Below, piece by piece: positions 8,944-16,503 of a stretch of DNA of 54,217 nucleotides (within the stretch, counting starts at the first letter, position 1; every line of letters begins with the position of its first letter). The DNA is from Pandoraea sp. ASV26 (GTDB lineage Bacteria > Pseudomonadota > Gammaproteobacteria > Burkholderiales > Burkholderiaceae). The stretch spans positions 1-54,217 of the forward strand of contig NZ_JAELTP010000030.1 of the NCBI RefSeq assembly GCF_016428915.1. The letters run 5' to 3'. Under the pieces are notes generated by a model, which ran no database searches, had not been told where the DNA came from, and saw nothing but the letters and a program-made list of their open reading frames with translations. The translations under genes and the position numbers were made by a program.

Positions 8944-9708
8944 TCAACTGCCGCGCAGTGCCGCGACCTGACGCTTCCACAGCGTCCACGGCCGCTCGAT
9001 CACGCCGAGATTCGTGGCATTCGAGCGCTTGCCCTCTTCGGGGTCGAGATACGTCACCTCGCCGCCAAGCGCGATGGCCTTGGCCTGCATGCCAGCGTTC
9101 AATTCGGTGTAGATGGCGCGGTAGACGGCGGCGGGCAGTGATGGGGCCGTCGCCACGAAACCATGACCGCGCATGAGCGCGATATCCGAGTCTCCCAGCG
9201 ATGCTGCCAGCGCTTTGCCCTGATCGCCGTTGCGCACGAGCATGTCCGTGCAGCCGAAACAATGGCGGATGTCGAATACCGGCGCGCCGCTGCCGAGAAA
9301 ACCCGCCATGTGATAGACCGGACGCAGCCGCACGGACGACGCCGCAAACGGAATCACCGACGGCGAGTGGCTGTGCACGATGGCCGCCACGTCCGGTCGT
9401 GCGCGATAGATCTCGCTGTGAATCCACGTCTCGAGATAGCGCTTGCGGGTGTCGCCGTCGACCGGCTGGCAATCGAGGTCGAGCGTGAGAATGTCGTCCG
9501 GCGTGACCAGCTCGGGCGCCATCGATTGCGCGATCAGAAAATGCGCCGGATTGCGCGGGTCGCGAACGCTCACGTGGCCGAATCCATCGAGCACTTCGTG
9601 ATGCGCGAGGATGTGGTTCGCGGCGGCGAGGTCTTCGAACAATTGCGCCATCGACCGGGCATCGTGTTCGGTGACTGCCGGGGTGTAGGGGGTAGCAGCT
9701 TGCGTCAT
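8944..9708 (-). CDS. Class II aldolase/adducin family protein
   Basis: 254 residues from the ATG at 9708 (MTQAATPYTPAVTEHDARSM). The zinc-binding histidines of the family are present: AAIVHSHSPSVIPFA (HSH, residues about 115-117) and the later RGHGFVATAPSL. The early part, ANHILAHHEVLDGFGHVSVRDP, is the conserved phosphate-side loop, although the serine pair of fuculose aldolases is only partly kept. Members include sugar-phosphate aldolases and 3,4-dihydroxyphthalate-type decarboxylases. As it lies downstream of a dihydroxyphthalate-decarboxylase-like gene and an aromatic-acid transporter, a decarboxylase or lyase acting on an aromatic or keto acid is likely. It ends the three-gene minus-strand operon. 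Confidence 0.85.
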   Translation of the reverse strand: MTQAATPYTPAVTEHDARSMAQLFEDLAAANHILAHHEVLDGFGHVSVRDPRNPAHFLIAQSMAPELVTPDDILTLDLDCQPVDGDTRKRYLETWIHSEIYRARPDVAAIVHSHSPSVIPFAASSVRLRPVYHMAGFLGSGAPVFDIRHCFGCTDMLVRNGDQGKALAASLGDSDIALMRGHGFVATAPSLPAAVYRAIYTELNAGMQAKAIALGGEVTYLDPEEGKRSNATNLGVIERPWTLWKRQVAALRGS

Positions 9709-9770
9709 GATCGTGACAGGTGAAATACCAAAGAAGAAGGATGAAGGGTGGCGTAGGCAGCGCGTGAGCG

Positions 9771-10760
9771 TCAGACCCGCACGGCGGCCGCCATCTCCGG
9801 AGGAAACAGTTCGTCGGCCTGCATCAGGCGGTGGCACACGCCCTGCTCGTAGGCGAAGCGCAGGAAGGCGTCGAGCGTGACGCGATTCGGCGCCACCCCG
9901 TAAGGCCACGGATCGCCGCCGAACATCGCACGCGCCTGCGCGGCGCGCTGGCTCATCCACGGCAGCGGGAAGTGCGAACAGGTGATGTCTTCGAGACGGG
10001 CGATACTGGCGTCCTTCGCCTGAGTGAAGGCCTTGAGCAAATTGCCCGCGATCCAGCGATTGGCCGTAAAGACATCGCGCCGCATGACGATCAGATGCAT
10101 GATCGGGAAGACGCCGGTTCGCTCGAAGTAGTCGCGCTCGGCCGTCTCGAAGTCCGTGAGCAAGCGCACGATTTCCTGCTCCCGGCCCGGCGGCGGCGCG
10201 GGCGGACGCGCACTGAGAATCGCATCGATGTCGGCGTCGAGCAGCATGTCCGTGAGCGACTTCTCGGGCGACGGTCGATAGCGCACGCCGTCCGGCACAC
10301 GTACGGCAACCTTCTCTTTGCGTCCCGCCTGATTCACACCGCCTTGCACCCACTCGACGTCGGTAAGCGCAACGCCTTGATCGTGCGCGAGCCATCCGCG
10401 CGAATAGACGGACGCCGTTTGCGCCCACTCCGGCACACCGATCCGCTTGCCGCGCAGCGCGGCGGGCGATGCCACGCTGCCATCACTGCGGACATAGAGC
10501 GACGACAGCCGGAATACGCGCGATGGGAAGATCGGCAGGCCGATCAGACGGTCGTCGCCTTGCGAGCGCAGCGACGCGTACTTGGCGAGCGACATTTCCG
10601 AGAGATCCCACTCCTGAAAGTGAGTCGTGCGATAGAAGATTTCTTCGACCGGCAGCACCGACGGCACGAGGTCGATGCCTTGTGCTGATAGGCGGCCGTC
10701 GAGCAGGTCGCGCACATGGTCGTAATCGTTGACGGCGAGCGAGAGGGTGAGCTTGGACAT
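9771..10760 (-). CDS. 4,5-dihydroxyphthalate decarboxylase-like protein (periplasmic-binding-protein fold)
   Basis: 329 residues from ATG 10760 (MSKLTLSLAVNDYDHVRDLLDGRL). Segments typical of Pht5-type decarboxylases are seen: GIDLVPSVLPVEEIFYRTTHFQEWDLSEMSLAKY in outline, then LIGLPIFPSRVFRLSSLYVR, LRGKRIGVPEWAQTASVYSRG, ILSARPPAP, and IMHLIVMRRDVF. No signal peptide is present, which favours a cytoplasmic enzyme over a transport receptor; databases often call such proteins ABC substrate-binding proteins. It would remove a carboxyl group from a hydroxylated aromatic dicarboxylic acid or a similar substrate. Its start is two bases past the stop of the MFS gene, so the two are co-translated. 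True substrate unknown. Confidence 0.8.
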   Translation of the reverse strand: MSKLTLSLAVNDYDHVRDLLDGRLSAQGIDLVPSVLPVEEIFYRTTHFQEWDLSEMSLAKYASLRSQGDDRLIGLPIFPSRVFRLSSLYVRSDGSVASPAALRGKRIGVPEWAQTASVYSRGWLAHDQGVALTDVEWVQGGVNQAGRKEKVAVRVPDGVRYRPSPEKSLTDMLLDADIDAILSARPPAPPPGREQEIVRLLTDFETAERDYFERTGVFPIMHLIVMRRDVFTANRWIAGNLLKAFTQAKDASIARLEDITCSHFPLPWMSQRAAQARAMFGGDPWPYGVAPNRVTLDAFLRFAYEQGVCHRLMQADELFPPEMAAAVRV

Positions 10761-10762
10761 GA

Positions 10763-12127
10763 TTAGTGACCAAAGGCGGGGGCCTTGGGCAGGTTTTCGG
10801 GGCGGGCGACGAGGAACACCAGCAAGGCGGCGGTGACGAGCGCGGCCCCCAGCACGAAGAACATCATGCCGGCCCCGCCCGTGGCCTGTTGCAGCACGCC
10901 GGCAATTGCCGGTCCGCACATCGCGCCGACGCGGGCGATGCCGAGGTAGAGGCCGACGCCGGTGCTGCGAATCTCCGTCGGGTAGCTCACCGCGACGAGG
11001 TTGTTGAGCACCGTCTGCGTGCCGATGACGAACATGCCCGCGACCACGATGCCCACGAACGTCACGGAGCCGCCGGTGATGGTCGCAAGCACGCCGATCG
11101 CCGCCGCGCCGCACAACCAGGCAAGCGACATCGCCAGGCGGCGATTGCCGATGCGGTCTGCCACCACGCCGGTGAGCAGGCTGCCGAACGCCGAAGCGAA
11201 CACCAGCAGCGAGCCGTAGGCAAAACTCGTCGAGAGGTTCTCACCACGCTTGAGCATGATCGTTGGCAACCAGCCCGACAGGCCGTAAGAGGAGAAGAGC
11301 GAGAGCGCGCCCATCGCCCACAGGCAGATCGTCTGACGGCGGAATTCGCTCGAAAACAGCGCCGCTATCGAGCCGGCTTTCACACCGGCGTCCGGTGACG
11401 TGAACGTCGCGTTCGCAAACTCGCTTGCACGTGCCGGCCAAAGGCGCGTGAGCTGCGCCCGCACTTCGCTCTGACGGCCACGGCTGGCGAGAAACGAAAC
11501 CGACTCCGGCAGCACGAATTGCAATGCCAGCGCCAGCACGACCGACAGCGCGCCGACGTAGTACATGCTCTGCCAGCCGTGCTGCGGAATCAGCCATGCC
11601 GCGATGAAACCCGACGCCGTCGCGCCGCCGATCCAGCCGCACGAGAAGAACACGATGGTGAAGACATTGGCGCTGCGCCTGGGCGCGATTTCGTTGATGT
11701 AGGTGACGGCGACCGGCATGAGCAGGCCCAGCGAAATGCCCATCAGGAAGCGCAGTGCGATGAAGGTGCGCAGATCGTGAGCGAACAGCGCGATGGCGAG
11801 GCTCATCAGGCCGGAGAGCCAGATGCCCGTGAGCAGCACGCGACGTCGTCCGACGCGATCGCTGAACGGTCCCGAGACGGCAGATCCGGCGGCAAATCCC
11901 GCCAGCCCGCACGACAGCAGCACGCCGATCTGACTCGGTGAGAGATGCCAGAGCGCGGTGACGTCGTGAACGATGTATGCCGCGTTGTAGAGGTCGAAGC
12001 CGTCGAACAGCAGGATCAGCGCCAGCAGCGTGGCCAGCCAGTAATGAAATGCGCCGAGCGGGGCAGATTGCAGCGCGTCGCGAACGTCAATGCGTTCCGA
12101 TTGCCGCGACGGGATGTCTTGGGCCAT
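10763..12127 (-). CDS. MFS transporter, aromatic acid:H+ symporter (AAHS) type
   Basis: 454 residues, twelve predicted membrane segments. AAHS landmarks: the first helix LALILLFDGFDLYNAAYIV with the DGFD motif, then the loop GPFSDRVGRRRVLLTGIWL (the DRxGRR motif between helices 2 and 3), LMPVAVTYINEIAPRRSANVF, and the central loop with ADRIGNRRLAM. These proteins import benzoates, hydroxybenzoates or related acids. It is the first gene of the operon that goes on with the two decarboxylase-like enzymes, so uptake and breakdown of the same acid are probably joined. It is divergent from the HTH/citrate-synthase-like gene, with a strong inverted repeat in between. Confidence 0.9.
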   Translation of the reverse strand: MAQDIPSRQSERIDVRDALQSAPLGAFHYWLATLLALILLFDGFDLYNAAYIVHDVTALWHLSPSQIGVLLSCGLAGFAAGSAVSGPFSDRVGRRRVLLTGIWLSGLMSLAIALFAHDLRTFIALRFLMGISLGLLMPVAVTYINEIAPRRSANVFTIVFFSCGWIGGATASGFIAAWLIPQHGWQSMYYVGALSVVLALALQFVLPESVSFLASRGRQSEVRAQLTRLWPARASEFANATFTSPDAGVKAGSIAALFSSEFRRQTICLWAMGALSLFSSYGLSGWLPTIMLKRGENLSTSFAYGSLLVFASAFGSLLTGVVADRIGNRRLAMSLAWLCGAAAIGVLATITGGSVTFVGIVVAGMFVIGTQTVLNNLVAVSYPTEIRSTGVGLYLGIARVGAMCGPAIAGVLQQATGGAGMMFFVLGAALVTAALLVFLVARPENLPKAPAFGH

Positions 12128-12203
12128 GCCTTGTCTCCGAATGGGATGACCTGTCGGGCGCCGGGCAGGCCGCGTCCGCAGTGTCTTTGTTGTGCTATCC
12201 GGA

Positions 12204-12256
12204 ATTGACTTTACTGGGCGATTTTTTGTTTATCAATATTGATTATTAAAGTCAAT
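12204..12256. promoter_or_regulatory. Candidate operator: nested inverted repeats in divergent promoter region
   Basis: ATTGACTTTA (12204-12213) is exactly mirrored by TAAAGTCAAT (12247-12256), and between them lies the perfect palindrome ATCAATATTGAT (12232-12243). The stretch is strikingly AT-rich and sits about 80 bp before the transporter start on one side and 95 bp before the HTH/citrate-synthase-like gene on the other. It is likely the regulatory site of this divergent pair; TTGACT could also serve as a -35 element. Confidence 0.55.
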
Positions 12257-12350
12257 ATACCTGTGGCATCATGTTTCGCAACGTCGATGGCATCGAGCGT
12301 ATTCGCCCGCTGTGCGGGGCAGAGCGACGACAGGACGACCGAGACAGAAA

Positions 12351-13667
12351 ATGATGCAGCAGAATGATCTGATGACGCGCGAAGAGGTATTGAGCGTGCT
12401 CGACATCAAGCCCGCCACGCTTTACGCCTATGTGAGCCGCGGATTGATCCGGGCGCGGCCGCACGAAGATGGGCGCAAGAGCCTCTACTTGCGTCGTGAT
12501 GTGGAGCGTCTGGCTACGCGCAAGCGCGGGCGCGCGCCCACGGGGGCCGTGGCCGAGTCGACGATGCGCTTCGGCGACCCGGTGCTGCACTCGGCCATCA
12601 CCCAGATCACGCCGCACGGCCCGCGCTATCGCAACCGGCTGGCGATCGATCTGGCGAGCGCCGGGGCGTCGTTCGAGTCGGTGGTGCATCTGTTGATGAC
12701 GGGGATCTGGCAGGACAGCATTCCCGAATGGCCGATGCAGGAAACCCCGCCCGATGTGTTGCGCTTCCTGTCCACTTACGACGGCGAAGTGGCGAGTGCC
12801 GATATCGGCAATTTGCTGGGCATGGTGCCGTTCGCGCTGGCGATGCACGGACGCGGCGCACGCGAGCTTGCCGATGGGACAGCCGTGCAGGCTGCCCGCG
12901 CAATGCTGCATTGCATGGCCGGGTGCGTCGGTTTTATCGGGCCGCAGCGACGTTTTATCGCGCGCGAGGACGGGCAAAGCGTTGCGGCGCATGTCCTGCA
13001 TGCGGCAGGCAGTGGCGTCACGCCCGCGAGACTGCGGGCGATGAACGCGGCGCTCGTCGTGCTGGCCGACAACGAACTGGCCCCGGCCACTTTTTCGGCG
13101 CGTGTCGCGGCGTCCACCAATGCGGACCTGTTCGGTTGCGTGGCGGCGGCCATCGGCTCGCACATCGGCTTCACCACGGGCACCAGCACGGAGAAGATCG
13201 AGACGCTCTTGCTGTGCGAGCCGTTCGACGCCCTCGACTCGCGCGTGGGCCGGGTGCGTGAATACGGCGCCAGCCTGCTCGGTTTCAACCATCCGCTCTA
13301 TCCCGGCGGCGATGCGCGCGCGGATCTGATGATGCAGATCGCGGGCGAGTTGATGAATGAGACGGACGACGCTGCGATTGACGATAGGTTGCGGACAAAC
13401 ACACGCCTGACGCTCGACTTTCTCGAGCGCATGCGCACCGAGGCGAATGCGCACGCTGGCCTGGCGACGGGGCTCGTGGCGCTTTCACGGGCGCTGGGAT
13501 TGCCCGACGGGACGTCGACGGCGCTCTGGATCATCGGCCGTTCGGCGGGATGGGTGGCGCACGTGATGGAGCAACGCACGCAGGCGTTCATGCTGCGCCC
13601 GCGCGCGAAATACGGGTTTGGCGGCCCCGTCGCGACTGAAGCGTTCGACGTGCCCGCAACTAGATAG
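12351..13667 (+). CDS. MerR-like HTH domain fused to a citrate-synthase-like domain lacking catalytic residues
   Basis: 438 residues from ATG 12351 (ATG 12354 and 12372 are alternatives). Residues about 8-60 form a MerR/excisionase-like DNA-binding domain: MTREEVLSVLDIKPATLYAY, then SRGLIRARPHEDGRKSLYLR. The rest follows the citrate synthase fold to the end, including IGRSAGWVAHVMEQR. By eye, three key positions have changed: the oxaloacetate histidine of the ADHE motif is asparagine (N241), the catalytic histidine of the PLHGG motif is threonine (T276), and the catalytic aspartate before the last helices is glycine (G370); only the GxxH histidine (H314, GFNHPLYPGG) remains. It is probably a ligand- or acyl-CoA-sensing regulator of the divergent transport/decarboxylase operon, not an enzyme. 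Confidence 0.8.
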   Translation: MMQQNDLMTREEVLSVLDIKPATLYAYVSRGLIRARPHEDGRKSLYLRRDVERLATRKRGRAPTGAVAESTMRFGDPVLHSAITQITPHGPRYRNRLAIDLASAGASFESVVHLLMTGIWQDSIPEWPMQETPPDVLRFLSTYDGEVASADIGNLLGMVPFALAMHGRGARELADGTAVQAARAMLHCMAGCVGFIGPQRRFIAREDGQSVAAHVLHAAGSGVTPARLRAMNAALVVLADNELAPATFSARVAASTNADLFGCVAAAIGSHIGFTTGTSTEKIETLLLCEPFDALDSRVGRVREYGASLLGFNHPLYPGGDARADLMMQIAGELMNETDDAAIDDRLRTNTRLTLDFLERMRTEANAHAGLATGLVALSRALGLPDGTSTALWIIGRSAGWVAHVMEQRTQAFMLRPRAKYGFGGPVATEAFDVPATR

Positions 13668-13846
13668 CGCCTGCGAGACGGTGTCTGGCACTCCCAACAT
13701 GTCAGACGTGAGTCCTCCGACAGATACAACGTTTGTAACAAAAAATTCATGTCGGACTGCTAGCCTGCGCGAAGACTTCAATTCCGCACGTCCCCAACGG
13801 GATTCCCGCTGCGCCCCGGGCCAGCCGTGCGTCAAGTAGCGCGGAC

Positions 13847-14602
13847 ATGCTCAGAAACATAGCGATAAGCACGCCGCGGCCGATATTGTTACTGTGCATC
13901 GCGATGATCTGCTCCTGCGCTTGCTCTGCCCGTGTCTCGGCGACGGAGGTCGCGCCGGGGAGCGTGACGTCAGCCGATGCCGTGGCCCAGACGCCGCTGC
14001 ATTTCGATATCCCTGCGCAGCCGCTGTCGTCCGCGCTCGAGTCGTACGGCGCATTCACGGACGTTTCGTTGCTCTATGACAGCGCGCTCACCGCCGGACG
14101 CATTGCTGCGCCCGTACAGGGTGACATGACCGCGCGCGCGGCACTTCTGGTGCTGCTCGAAGGCAGTGGCCTGACCCCTCGCTACACCAGTGCCAAGACG
14201 GTAGCGCTCGTGCCCGTGCGCGCCGCAACGCCCGATGCCGCGGCCGACGCGCCGGCTGCGCAGGCGATCGCGCGTCGCTACTTTGGACTCATCCAGACGC
14301 GTGTGCATGACGCCTTTTGCGCACAGCCGATGTTGGCGCAGGGCACGCGGCGCATTGCGCTGCGCCTGTGGATCGACGCGTCCGGAGAGATCGGCCCGGT
14401 GACGCTGCTCGGCTCAAGTGGCGATAAGACGGTCGACGCGCTGGTCATCTCGTCGCTGCAAGGCACGCGCGTCGGCGAACCCGTACCGCCAATGCTTGCG
14501 CAGCCGTTTACGTTCGTGGTACTGCCCAGAGCGTCAGGCCGCAACTGGGCATGCGCGCCTGCGAACGATCCGTCGATGAGCGGAGGGCAGCATGGCCGAT
14601 AG
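13847..14602 (+). CDS. Periplasmic STN-domain protein with TonB C-terminal-like domain
   Basis: 251 residues. Residues 1-33 form a signal peptide or anchor (PRPILLLCIAMICSCACSARV). Residues about 50-120 are an STN domain (LHFDIPAQPLSSALESYG, DVSLLYDSAL, TARAALLVLLEGSGLTPRY), the module by which FecA-type receptors signal to FecR. Residues about 140-235 resemble a TonB C-terminal domain (RIALRLWIDASGEIGPVTLLGSSGDKTVDALVISSLQG in outline). There is no beta-barrel receptor. Its stop overlaps the ECF sigma gene by eleven bases and FecR and the giant exoprotein follow, so it probably serves as the periplasmic signal element of this sigma/anti-sigma set. Confidence 0.8.
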   Translation: MLRNIAISTPRPILLLCIAMICSCACSARVSATEVAPGSVTSADAVAQTPLHFDIPAQPLSSALESYGAFTDVSLLYDSALTAGRIAAPVQGDMTARAALLVLLEGSGLTPRYTSAKTVALVPVRAATPDAAADAPAAQAIARRYFGLIQTRVHDAFCAQPMLAQGTRRIALRLWIDASGEIGPVTLLGSSGDKTVDALVISSLQGTRVGEPVPPMLAQPFTFVVLPRASGRNWACAPANDPSMSGGQHGR

Positions 14603-15095
14603 CGCGCGCGCTACGCTGCGCGAACGGCTCGTTCAACGCTACGGACAACTCAAGACCTTGCTCTCGCGCAAGCTGGGGTCATCCGATCTGGCGGGCGACG
14701 CGTTGCAAGACACGTGGCTGCGCCTGGAGAGCGCCGAGAACATCGATTCGGTGCGCAACCCCGACGCCTATCTGTATCGCATGGCCTATCACGCCGCCAT
14801 CGACAAGCAGCGCGCCGAGGATCGCCGGTTGAGCGTAGGTGAGGTCGAAGCGATGCTGGATCTGGTGAGCCCCGAGCCGGGCCCGGCACAGATCGCCGAG
14901 GCCAACTCCGATCTCAATGCACTGGTGCGCGTGCTTGAGCAGATGCCCAAGCGGCGGCGAGACATTCTGCTTGCCGTGCGACTGGACGGCCTCGGCCAGC
15001 GAGAGGTGGCGCAGCGCTTCGGGATTTCCCTGCGGCTTGTGGAACTGGAGCTGAAGCGGGCACAGGAGTTCTGCGCCGATCACGTCGAGAGATAA
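14592..15095 (+). CDS. ECF sigma factor, FecI-like
   Basis: 167 residues, preceded by GGAGGGCAGC, a good ribosome site. Region 2 runs from about residue 12 to 75 (LLSRKLGSSDLAGDALQDTWLRL, then NPDAYLYRMAYHAAIDKQRAE, the -10-binding helix). Region 4 runs from about 105 to 160 (LEQMPKRRRDILLAVRLDGLGQREVAQRFGIS in outline). It should direct RNA polymerase to one or a few promoters, probably including that of the exoprotein. The FecR-type gene 135 bp downstream is its likely regulator. Confidence 0.9.
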   Translation: MADSARATLRERLVQRYGQLKTLLSRKLGSSDLAGDALQDTWLRLESAENIDSVRNPDAYLYRMAYHAAIDKQRAEDRRLSVGEVEAMLDLVSPEPGPAQIAEANSDLNALVRVLEQMPKRRRDILLAVRLDGLGQREVAQRFGISLRLVELELKRAQEFCADHVER

Positions 15096-15229
15096 CGGAT
15101 GTAGTGAACGGTAGCGACCGGGACGCCATGAGCGGTCTGATCGCCACGATCGCGTGACGATCGTGCGAAGCGGAAGCAAAAATTTCAGAAGATATTGCGG
15201 AAACCGATGACGGGAAACGTCATGAGATT

Positions 15230-16318
15230 ATGACCGCCCCCAAGCGGGCAGAATCGCCGCCGGCAAGGCAGGACATGCCGGTCGGCGCCGCAAGCAGAGG
15301 ATTGACAGACACATCCGACATGAAGGCAGTACCTGATAGCTCGACCCGATCCGCGACGACGCGTGCCTTGCAGCGTGATGCCTACGCCTGGGTGCGACGT
15401 CTCACGTCCGGCGAGGCCACTGTGGCAGACGCGCAAGCCCTCAAGCAATGGTGCGACGCGAGTCCGGCTCACGCCGCCGCCTTTGCCGAGGCCCGCCGGC
15501 TCTGGCGCGATCTCGGCCCCGCCGGCGAGATGGTGCGCGCACGCGCCAGTGCCGACGTGCGTCGTCCGGCGCGCCCCGCGCGTGCAGGGCGCCGCGTGTT
15601 TCTGGGCGGCGCGCTGGCGTCGGCGGCAGGCATCGGGGCCGCGGTGGTTGCCCCGGCGGGCTTCTGGGGCGCCATGACCTCCATGGCGAGCGCCGACTAC
15701 CGCACGTCGGCTGGCGAGCAGCGTCAGATTGCGCTGGCGAATCAGGTCACCGTCGATCTCAACACGCGCACGAGCGTTGCGCTGCTCGACAAGGACAGCG
15801 CAGGCACGGCGCGTCATGGCGTCGACCTGCTCGATGGCGAGATTGCCGTCGACAACTCGCGTAGCGCGGCGCCGTTCGTCGTGGCCGCCAGCGGCGGACG
15901 AACCACCGGCACGCAAGCCAACTTCGAGGTGCGCAATCTCGAGACGCGCGTGTGTGTGACCTGCGTGTCGGGTGACGTGCGCGTCGAAGTCGGCGGCAGC
16001 AGTGTGCAATTGGCGGCGCGTCAGCAGGTGGTCTACGAGGGCGGTCGTCTGGGACATGCCACGTCCGTCGATACGGCAGTCGTTTCGGCATGGCGTGCCG
16101 GCGTGCTCGTGTTTCGCGATACGCCGCTGGCCGACGTGATTGGCGAAATCAATCGCTATCGCTCGGGTCATGTGATGGTATTCGACAAGCATCTCGCGCA
16201 GAGCCGTCTGAGCGGACGGTTCCGCATCGACCGCCTTGGCGAAATCTTCGCGCAGATGCAGGAAGTGCTCGGCGCACGGGTGACGCAACTGCCCGGCGGC
16301 ATCGTCGTGGTGGGCTGA
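15230..16318 (+). CDS. FecR family anti-sigma factor / sigma regulator
   Basis: 362 residues; ATGs at 15275 and 15320 are possible alternative starts. The cytoplasmic sigma-binding domain is at residues about 45-100 (DAYAWVRRLTSGEATVADAQ, FAEARRLWRDLGP). One membrane segment follows the RR pair (RRVFLGGALASAAGIGAAVVAPAGF, about residues 121-146). The periplasmic FecR domain follows (EQRQIALANQVTVDLNTRTS, VDLLDGEIAVD), and the end has the DUF4974 module (LVFRDTPLADVIGEINRY, LSGRFRIDRLGEIFAQ) which resembles an STN domain. In FecR systems it passes an envelope signal to the sigma factor and usually also activates it. Here the partner would be the STN protein two genes upstream. Confidence 0.9.
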   Translation: MTAPKRAESPPARQDMPVGAASRGLTDTSDMKAVPDSSTRSATTRALQRDAYAWVRRLTSGEATVADAQALKQWCDASPAHAAAFAEARRLWRDLGPAGEMVRARASADVRRPARPARAGRRVFLGGALASAAGIGAAVVAPAGFWGAMTSMASADYRTSAGEQRQIALANQVTVDLNTRTSVALLDKDSAGTARHGVDLLDGEIAVDNSRSAAPFVVAASGGRTTGTQANFEVRNLETRVCVTCVSGDVRVEVGGSSVQLAARQQVVYEGGRLGHATSVDTAVVSAWRAGVLVFRDTPLADVIGEINRYRSGHVMVFDKHLAQSRLSGRFRIDRLGEIFAQMQEVLGARVTQLPGGIVVVG

Positions 16319-16503
16319 ACGCGTGCCGCCGTGGGCGTGCCGGGGCCGGTTGCGAAGACACGAAATACACGCAAGACACGGTTAACGAATTTTTTCAGGG
16401 AAGGCATTGCGGGTTTCGAAAGTGAGCGTCGTCATCAAAGGGAAGGCCGCTTGCATCACGCTGATGGTGGTGGCCGCTAACCGATTGCCACTGCACATCC
16501 GAC

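Noticed and set aside
9709-10428. Upstream extension of the class II aldolase frame and similar extensions of the dihydroxyphthalate decarboxylase-like and nitronate monooxygenase frames
   Set aside because: The extra residues lie antisense or out of frame within neighbouring genes and do not match the families; internal ATG starts agree with alignment.
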